Below, piece after piece: positions 57,351-64,000 of a DNA stretch of 64,000 nucleotides. The stretch's first letter is position 1. Every line of letters begins with the position of its first letter. Both the position numbers and the translations under genes were made by a program. The notes below the pieces were generated by a model, which was not told the origin of the DNA, ran no database searches, and saw only the letters and a list, made by a program, of their open reading frames with translations. Where the stretch lies: contig NZ_CP107811.1 of assembly GCF_036346105.1 (NCBI RefSeq), positions 558,001 through 622,000 on the forward strand, given 5' to 3'. The DNA is from Streptomyces sp. NBC_00539. GTDB taxonomy: Bacteria > Actinomycetota > Actinomycetes > Streptomycetales > Streptomycetaceae.

Positions 57351-57896
57351 ATGACCGAGACACCGATACCCCAGCGCCGCCGCACACCCGCGGCCGCCGA
57401 CCCTGCCGTCGCCGCCGCGGCAGCGGCGCGTGCCCGCACCGAGCTGGCGACGGGGATCCTCATGGCACTGGTTCCGTGCAGCGCGGAAACCGCGCGCCGA
57501 CTGCTCACGGCGGCCGCCGAGGAAACGGGCACGACGGCGCAGGAGAGCGCCGGAGCGGCCGTCGCACTGCTCGGCGGCCAGGACGAGCCCACCCCGGTCC
57601 AGGAAGCGCTGCGCACGGCGATGCGCCGGGCCAGGTCCGGGCCGCAGCAGGGAGCCGGGGCGCGGCTGCTGCCCAGGCCGGACGTCCTGCGCGAGCACGT
57701 GGCGCGCTTCCGGGCACTGCGCCGGGAGGTGCTGGGATCCCCGGGCGACCTCGCCCTGCAGCGCGAGCTGGACGACGCCGTGTACACGTTGTGCGTGATG
57801 ATGGGCCGCCGGACCCCGCACGATGCGCTCAAGGCCGCCGAGACACTCGTCGACGCGCAGCCGCAGCAGCCCGCGCGGGGCGACCAGGGCGCCTGA
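57351..57896 (+). CDS. ANTAR-like plus DUF5133-like regulatory protein
   Basis: 181 residues. The N-terminal half (ATGILMALVPCSAETARRLL, then TTAQESAGAAVALL) resembles an ANTAR domain, which binds RNA hairpins and prevents transcription termination. The C-terminal half (LLPRPDVLREHVARFRALRR, LDDAVYTLCVMMGRRTPHDA) is what I recall as DUF5133. ATG 57351 is behind GGAGG. No receiver domain is attached. Possibly a post-transcriptional regulator. Confidence 0.8.
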   Translation: MTETPIPQRRRTPAAADPAVAAAAAARARTELATGILMALVPCSAETARRLLTAAAEETGTTAQESAGAAVALLGGQDEPTPVQEALRTAMRRARSGPQQGAGARLLPRPDVLREHVARFRALRREVLGSPGDLALQRELDDAVYTLCVMMGRRTPHDALKAAETLVDAQPQQPARGDQGA

Positions 57897-57934
57897 CGAA
57901 ACGGCCTGACGAAAGGGACGGTCGCGCCCGAACG

Positions 57935-57970
57935 GACGGCTCCGCCCGGTGGGTACCGGGCGGAGCCGTC
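57935..57970. terminator. Bidirectional terminator
   Basis: A perfect 16-bp stem (GACGGCTCCGCCCGGT and its complement) with a GGGT loop, between the convergent ANTAR-like and CsbD genes. Confidence 0.85.
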
Positions 57971-57980
57971 TGCTGTCGTG

Positions 57981-58007
57981 GATGGGGTCGATGGGGTCGA
58001 TGGGGTG
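57981..58007 (+). repeat. Three tandem 9-nt repeats
   Basis: GATGGGGTC three times, the last ending G. Lies between the terminator and the CsbD gene, in the read-through part of that gene's frame. Confidence 0.8.
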
Positions 58008-58023
58008 ACAGTGCCGGAGGGTG

Positions 58024-58208
58024 TCAGAGCGAACCCTTGTTTCCTCTGGCGCCTTGGCCCGGCCCTTGGTTTCTTCCAGCGCGCTCTTCGCCTCGCCCTT
58101 GGCCTGGTCCATCTTGCCCTCGGCTGCCATCTTGTCGCTGCCGGTGGCCTTGCCCGCGACTTCCTTGACCTTGCCCTTTGCCTTGTCCATGCCGCCCTTG
58201 CCGGCCAT
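58024..58208 (-). pseudogene. CsbD-family stress protein, probably frameshifted near the C-terminus
   Basis: The start is a typical CsbD protein: MAGKGGMDKAKGKVKEVAGK, TGSDKMAAEGKMDQAKGEAK, ALEETKGRAK, about 53 residues. After that the frame has no stop and runs through the terminator into antisense DNA for more than 600 codons. Another frame gives a normal short end (GARGNKGSL and TGA at 58024-58026). A frameshift near 58048-58055 or a base error would explain this. The coordinates given end at that expected stop and are not a multiple of three. Most likely a broken gene or a sequencing artefact. Confidence 0.6.
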
Positions 58209-58255
58209 GGTGACTCCTCGGCCCGGTGTTCGCGTGTTCTCTGCGTGCCCGCCCG

Positions 58256-58522
58256 TCAGGCGGGCCAGGTGCCCGAGACGCGCCGTACGGCGGTGGCTCC
58301 GCCCCGTTCGACCGCGGCCTTGACCACGGCGAAGATCGCCCCTTGCAGGGCGGCCGCGAGCAGGATCTCGCGCCAGGCCCTGCCCTCGTCCGTGGCGTTC
58401 GGCGCGTCGTCCTCGTGGCCCGCCAGTTTCCAGACCTGCTTGAACGCCACGCCCGCCAGCATGCCGGCGCCGGCGCCGAGCGCCAGTCCCACCGGCTTGT
58501 AGGCGATCTTGGCTTTGTTCAC
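58256..58522 (-). CDS. DUF4235-family membrane protein
   Basis: 88 residues with two hydrophobic segments (GLALGAGAGMLAGVAFKQVW, EILLAAALQGAIFAVVKAAV), followed by a short basic end (RRVSGTWPA). The layout matches DUF4235, small membrane proteins common beside stress genes. GTG 58522 has GGGAG upstream. Probably co-transcribed with the CsbD gene 48 bp downstream. Confidence 0.88.
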   Translation of the reverse strand: MNKAKIAYKPVGLALGAGAGMLAGVAFKQVWKLAGHEDDAPNATDEGRAWREILLAAALQGAIFAVVKAAVERGGATAVRRVSGTWPA

Positions 58523-58634
58523 CGTCCGCGCTCCCTCCGTCGGCCCCGTGCTGGTAGCCGGAGCACCTTCGCAGCGGCGTCTTCCCCGCCGCTGCCGGGA
58601 TAAGCCCGGTGCCCGGTGGTTTTCCGCGTGCGGC

Positions 58635-59519
58635 TCAGCGGGCCGCGGGGGGCTCCTCACGGGGCGGAAGGGCCCCCAGCGCCCATCTGATCGTCCCGGT
58701 CACCGCCCTGCCGGACAGGAGTACGAGGTCCTCCGGAAGGTACGGCGCTGCGCGCAGGCCCAGCGCCTCCCGGGCCCATGGCGGCAGCGTGCGGACCGCG
58801 TTCGCCGCCAGGAGGGCGTAGGGGCCGCGGGCGATCCACGGCAGCGGCGGCTCGCGGAGGATGAAGCGGGCCGCGTCCAGGGCCTCCGGGGTGGCGCGCA
58901 GTTCGGGCCGGTAGCGGGCGAGCCGGGCCGCGAGGGAGGCGCGGTCGTCCGGTGGGTCGGGTACGCCGAGCGCGCGGGCGACCCGGGCGGTGTCGGCGAT
59001 GTACGCGTCGCAGCCGGCGCCGTCCAGGGGGTGGGCACCGTAACGCTGGTGCGCACGCAGGAAGCTGTCGACCTCCGCCACGTGCACCCAGCACAGCAGG
59101 TGCGGGTCCGCGGCGTGGTAGGGCTCACCGGCGGCCGTGGTTCCGCGTATCCGCTCGTGCACCTCGCGTACGTGGTCAACGGCGCGCTGGGCGTCCTCGG
59201 CGGTGCCGTAGGTGGTGACCGCGAGGAAGGTGCTGGTGCGCTGGAGCCGCCCCCAGGGGTCGCCCCGGAAGCCGGAGTGCGCGGCGACGGCGGCCATCGC
59301 ACGCGGGTGCAGGGATTGCAGCAGGAGCGCGCTGAGGCCGCCGACGAACATGGAGGCGTCTCCGTGGACGGTGCGAATGGGCCGCTCGGGGCCGAACCAG
59401 CGCGGGCCGGGGGTGCCGTGGATGCGGGCGCGGTTCTGCCGGCCGCCCGGCCCCGCCACGTGGGCGAAGAGACTGGTGCCGACCCGTTGGCGCAGGCCCT
59501 GGCCCGACCGCTGCGACAT
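58635..59519 (-). CDS. MpaB-like oxygenase (DUF2236 family)
   Basis: 294 residues from ATG 59519 (GTG 59525 is equally possible). Family landmarks: DASMFVGGLSALLLQSLHPRAM, HSGFRGDPWGRLQRTSTFLA, DPHLLCWVHVAEVDSFLRAHQ. MpaB-like proteins bind heme and act as oxygenases; examples are latex-clearing protein and mycophenolic acid MpaB. His residues in LHPRAM, VAAHSGF and LLCWVHV are probable heme or active-site residues. GGGAGGA lies upstream. Substrate unknown. Confidence 0.87.
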   Translation of the reverse strand: MSQRSGQGLRQRVGTSLFAHVAGPGGRQNRARIHGTPGPRWFGPERPIRTVHGDASMFVGGLSALLLQSLHPRAMAAVAAHSGFRGDPWGRLQRTSTFLAVTTYGTAEDAQRAVDHVREVHERIRGTTAAGEPYHAADPHLLCWVHVAEVDSFLRAHQRYGAHPLDGAGCDAYIADTARVARALGVPDPPDDRASLAARLARYRPELRATPEALDAARFILREPPLPWIARGPYALLAANAVRTLPPWAREALGLRAAPYLPEDLVLLSGRAVTGTIRWALGALPPREEPPAAR

Positions 59520-59547
59520 GTCCACGCTCCCATCCTCCCGCGCGGCC

Positions 59548-59575
59548 GGCCGGACCGGCAGTCCCCGGTCCGGCC
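59548..59575 (-). terminator. Hairpin terminator after the pgm gene
   Basis: An 11-bp perfect stem (GGCCGGACCGG and its complement), 6-nt loop, 14 bp beyond the stop codon at 59590. Confidence 0.7.
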
Positions 59576-59589
59576 CGGCCGCGGGCGGC

Positions 59590-61230
<1,641 letters not shown>

Positions 61231-61458
61231 CCGTTCGCTCCTCCGTGCTGCTCGGCACTCCACTGCTGGGGCCTTCCCTCCCCACGGCCTACCCAGCGGG
61301 AGCCACTCCTACCGGCCGGGTTTACAGCGTTCGTCCGGGTTTGGGACAGCGGCGAGCGGTTAGCCGCACCGTACCGGGGCACGCGCGCCAGCGTCCGCGC
61401 GCTTCGGCCTGCCCCCGGAGCGGGGGTGGTGGAGCGCTCACCGAGGAGGTTGTGCCAC

Positions 61459-62346
61459 GTGGAACGCAAGCGCGGGGCCCCTGACCCCACCACCATGTAC
61501 CCCCGGCCGGATTTCCCGGAACAGGACCAGGAGCACCCGGGACGCACCGGCCCGATGGAGCCGGTGCCCGACCACGGCGAGACGTCCTACCGGGGCCACG
61601 GCCTGCTGGAGGACCGCAAGACCGTGATCACGGGCGGGGACTCCGGCATCGGCCGGGCGGTCGCGATCGCCTACGCCCGCGAGGGCGCCGACGTGCTCTT
61701 CACCTACCTTCCCGAGGAGGAGGAAGACGCCCGGCAGACCGAGCGCCTGGTGGAGGAGGCGGGCCGCAAGGCGGTGGCCGTGGTCTGTGACATCCGCGAG
61801 GAGGAGCAGTGCCGGGCGCTGGTGGACCGGGCGGTCACCGAGTTCGGCCGGATCGACGTGCTGGTGAACAACGCCGCCTACCAGATGGCGCAGCCGGAGG
61901 GGATCTCCGCGATCACCACCGAGCAGTTCGACCGGGTCGTGCGCACCAATCTCTACGGGATGTTCTGGCTGTCGAAGATGGCCCTCCCCCACATCCCGTC
62001 CGGCGGGAGCATCATCAACACCACCTCGGTGCAGGCCTACAAGCCGAGCCCGCCGCTGCTGGACTACGCGATGACCAAGGGCGCCATCGTCACCTTCACC
62101 CAGGGGCTGGCGCAGATGACGGCGTCCGACGGGATCCGGGTCAACGCCGTGGCGCCCGGGCCCGTGTGGACCCCGCTGATCCCGGCCACCATGCCCGACA
62201 CCGCCGAGTTCGGCGCGCAGTCACCGCTGGGCCGTCCGGCCCAGCCCGCGGAACTGGCGCCCGCCTACGTCTTCCTCGCCTCGACGCAGGCGAGCTACCT
62301 CACCGCGGAGATCCTCAACGCCACCGGCGGAACGCCGCTCCCCTGA
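61459..62346 (+). CDS. SDR-family oxidoreductase (YghA/glucose dehydrogenase-like)
   Basis: A 295-residue short-chain dehydrogenase of the extended YghA/GDH subgroup. After a Pro-rich N-terminal tail (MYPRPDFPEQDQEHPGRTGP) come the cofactor motif TGGDSGIGRAVAIAYAREGA, NNAAYQ, catalytic Ser in NTTSVQAYK, YAMTK (Y-x-x-x-K) and VAPGPVWTPL. It probably oxidises a small alcohol, aldehyde or sugar with NAD(P)+. GTG 61459 has GGAGG 9 nt upstream. A loose sigma-B-like box (GTTT-N13-GGGTTT) is at 61320-61342. Confidence 0.9.
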   Translation: MERKRGAPDPTTMYPRPDFPEQDQEHPGRTGPMEPVPDHGETSYRGHGLLEDRKTVITGGDSGIGRAVAIAYAREGADVLFTYLPEEEEDARQTERLVEEAGRKAVAVVCDIREEEQCRALVDRAVTEFGRIDVLVNNAAYQMAQPEGISAITTEQFDRVVRTNLYGMFWLSKMALPHIPSGGSIINTTSVQAYKPSPPLLDYAMTKGAIVTFTQGLAQMTASDGIRVNAVAPGPVWTPLIPATMPDTAEFGAQSPLGRPAQPAELAPAYVFLASTQASYLTAEILNATGGTPLP

Positions 62347-62359
62347 CATCGGAGGACAT

Positions 62360-63553
62360 GTGTCACACGACCACGAGGCCCTGTACGACCGGATCGAGGA
62401 GGAGGTGGCCCGGCGCGCCGACCGGCTCTGGGACATCAGCTGCGCCCTGCACCGGGATCCCGAGACCGCCTACGCGGAGCACCGCTCGTCCGCGCTGCTA
62501 AGCGCGGAGTTCGAGCGGGAGGGGTTCACCGTCGAACGGGGCACGGCCGGGCTGCCGACCGCGTTCGTCGCCCGCTCCGGAGGCGGGGAAGGGCCTCGGG
62601 TGGCCCTGCTGATGGAGTACGACGCGCTGCCCGGCCTGGGGCACGCGTGCGGCCACAACCTGATCGCGGCCGCCGGGCTGGGCGCGGCGGCCGCGGTACG
62701 GGCGGCCCTCGGCGACGGCGGGGGCACGGTCCTGGCCGTGGGGACGCCGGCCGAGGAGCGCGGCGGCGGCAAGGTGGAGCTGGTGTCGGCGGGGGTGTTC
62801 GACGGCGTCGACGCCGCGCTGATGTTCCATCCGGGGGTGCACAGCTGGGCGTGGGCGCCGCTGACGGCGCAGCGTCAGCTCCGGGTCGGGTTCCACGGCC
62901 GCGCCGCCCACCCGACCGGCAACCCGACGGAGGGCATCGACGCGCTCGCCGCCCTGGTGCAGCTGTTCAATACCACCGCCGTCCTCAGCCGGCGGCTTCC
63001 CGCCGGGTCGCACGTCCAGGGCATCGTGACGGACGGGGGCGAGTCCACCAACGTCGTACCCGCCTACGCGGAGGGTCTGTTCGGGCTGCGCGGGGCGACG
63101 ACGGGCGCGCTGGAGGAACTGGCGGCGGAACTCGAATCCTGCGCCCAGGGTGTGGCCGGGGCGACGGGCACCAAGGCCGAGGTCACCCCGGTCGGTACGG
63201 GCTACCGGCACTTCCGCAACAACCGGGCGCTGTCCGACCGGTTCACCCACCACATCGGGCGGGCCGGCATCGCGGTCGGGGATCCGGCGCCGGGGGTGTA
63301 CCTGGGCTCGTCGGACATCGGTGACGTCAGCCACCGGGTTCCGGCCATCCACCCGTTCGTGGCCATCATGGACGAGCCGGGCTCCGACCACACCCCGGGC
63401 TTCGCGCTCGCCGCGGCCGCTCCCCGGGGACGACGGGCGATGCTCGCCTCGGCGCGGGCGCTGGCCTGTACGGCGGCGGACGTGCTGCTGGATCCCGCGT
63501 TGAAGGAGACGGCCTGGGCGCAGCTGCGCTCGCAGGCCGCGTCGGGCGGATGA
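62360..63553 (+). CDS. M20-family amidohydrolase/peptidase
   Basis: A 397-residue metalloamidase. It begins SHDHEALYDRIEEEVARRAD, has GHACGHNL and TPAEERGGGK for metal and active-site residues, a dimerisation domain with HGRAAHPTGNPTEG, and a C-terminal conserved segment SSDIGDVSHRVPAIHPF. The family includes carboxypeptidases, N-acyl amino acid hydrolases and p-aminobenzoyl-glutamate hydrolase. GTG 62360 has GGAGGA upstream and follows the SDR gene by 13 bp, so the two are probably co-transcribed. Confidence 0.92.
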   Translation: MSHDHEALYDRIEEEVARRADRLWDISCALHRDPETAYAEHRSSALLSAEFEREGFTVERGTAGLPTAFVARSGGGEGPRVALLMEYDALPGLGHACGHNLIAAAGLGAAAAVRAALGDGGGTVLAVGTPAEERGGGKVELVSAGVFDGVDAALMFHPGVHSWAWAPLTAQRQLRVGFHGRAAHPTGNPTEGIDALAALVQLFNTTAVLSRRLPAGSHVQGIVTDGGESTNVVPAYAEGLFGLRGATTGALEELAAELESCAQGVAGATGTKAEVTPVGTGYRHFRNNRALSDRFTHHIGRAGIAVGDPAPGVYLGSSDIGDVSHRVPAIHPFVAIMDEPGSDHTPGFALAAAAPRGRRAMLASARALACTAADVLLDPALKETAWAQLRSQAASGG

Positions 63554-63568
63554 CCGTACCGTGGCGGC

Positions 63569-64000
63569 ATGCGCCTGTTGCTGATCTCCGACACCCACCT
63601 GCCGGCGCGCGCCAAGGTGCTCCCGTCCGCCCTGGTCGAGGAGTGCGGGCGGGCGGACGTCGTGATCCATGCGGGTGACTGGGTCGACGAGGACGCCTAC
63701 GCGCTGGTCGCCGGCCATGCCCGCGAGCTGATCGGGGTGCACGGCAACAACGACAGCCCGGCGCTGTGCGCGCGGCTGCCCGAGGTGGCGAGAGCCGTAC
63801 TGGAGGGCGTGCGCGTCGGTGTGGTGCACGAGACGGGGGCCGCCGCCGGGCGGGAGGCGCGGTGCGAGCGGCGGTTCCCCGATCTGGACGTCCTGGTGTT
63901 CGGCCACAGCCACATCCCCTGGGACACCACCACGCCCGGGGGTCTGCGGCTGCTGAACCCCGGCTCTCCCACCGACCGGCGCCGCCAGCCCTTCCCCACG
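63569..64000 (+). CDS. YfcE/MJ0936-type metallophosphoesterase, C-terminus cut by window edge
   Basis: The 144 codons present show a calcineurin-fold phosphodiesterase: D-x-H in LLISDTHLPA, GDW in HAGDWVDED, GNND in VHGNNDSPA, GHSH in FGHSHIPWDT, and the product-site NPGSPTD. The histidine motif after GNND reads VVHETG. ATG 63569 has TACCGT 6 nt upstream and no Shine-Dalgarno, so a leaderless transcript is possible. Its last residues lie beyond 64000. Confidence 0.87.
   Translation, partial: MRLLLISDTHLPARAKVLPSALVEECGRADVVIHAGDWVDEDAYALVAGHARELIGVHGNNDSPALCARLPEVARAVLEGVRVGVVHETGAAAGREARCERRFPDLDVLVFGHSHIPWDTTTPGGLRLLNPGSPTDRRRQPFPT

Noticed and set aside
56169-58208. 679-codon minus-strand frame beginning with CsbD
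   Set aside because: Only the first 53 codons are CsbD-like; the rest is antisense to two genes and passes through a terminator.

Overview
The window is very GC-rich chromosomal DNA from an actinobacterium, almost certainly a Streptomyces. The evidence is GC-saturated third codon positions, many GTG starts, a short chaplin gene (25170-25409), UdgX, and many small Streptomyces-type families (CsbD, DUF4235, MpaB, GlsB). I see no rRNA, tRNA, CRISPR array, insertion sequence or prophage. The first gene (minus strand) and the last gene (plus strand) are cut by the window edges.

Layout. 1-10.5 kb: secreted alpha/beta hydrolase, FAD monooxygenase, a kinase-like/LuxR fusion regulator, a quinone-type oxidoreductase, an OmpR-type two-component system followed by a secreted protein and a lipoprotein, DoxX and an AI-2E-type permease. 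10.5-20 kb: a NarL/DesK-type two-component system, a serine hydrolase with a degenerate active site, and a locus with two NCS2 nucleobase permeases, an arylsulfotransferase-like protein and an XRE-cupin regulator. 20-26.5 kb: a von Willebrand protein pair, an ABC-2 transporter operon with its own GntR repressor and a striking 22-bp-arm palindrome, the chaplin, and a 3-hydroxybutyrate dehydrogenase.

26.5-41.7 kb is the centrepiece: a complete [NiFe] hydrogenase locus, all on the minus strand. Its order is hypX, small subunit, large subunit, NifU-like protein, three proteins of unknown function, maturation protease, a 34-residue microprotein, hypA, hypB, hypF, hypC, hypD, hypE. The subunits look like the group 1h (high-affinity, atmospheric-H2) type: no Tat signal, an aspartate replacing one proximal-cluster cysteine (C25-x-x-D28), and L1/L2 motifs RICGICG and DPCLPCGVH. 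Seven consecutive genes from the large subunit to the microprotein are joined by six successive 4-nt stop/start overlaps. This suggests that the uncharacterised proteins are made in step with the enzyme. The best candidate for an under-described system here is this block of accessory genes (32931-36894).

41.7-64 kb is a run of mostly small genes that look like stress and housekeeping functions: NmrA, cold-shock protein, UdgX, STAS and ATP-binding regulators, Rieske/DUF2231 protein, GvpU-like protein, topoisomerase IB, DJ-1/PfpI, GlsB, FUSC exporter, hemerythrin, ANTAR-like/DUF5133, CsbD (probably frameshifted), DUF4235, MpaB oxygenase, phosphoglucomutase, two metabolic enzymes and a phosphoesterase. 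Several genes carry sigma-B-like promoter sequences. Eight genes across the window have a -10-like hexamer only 6-8 nt before the start codon, which fits leaderless transcription.

Family names come from motif recognition by eye; no database search was run. DUF numbers and the group 1h call are recalled and unverified.
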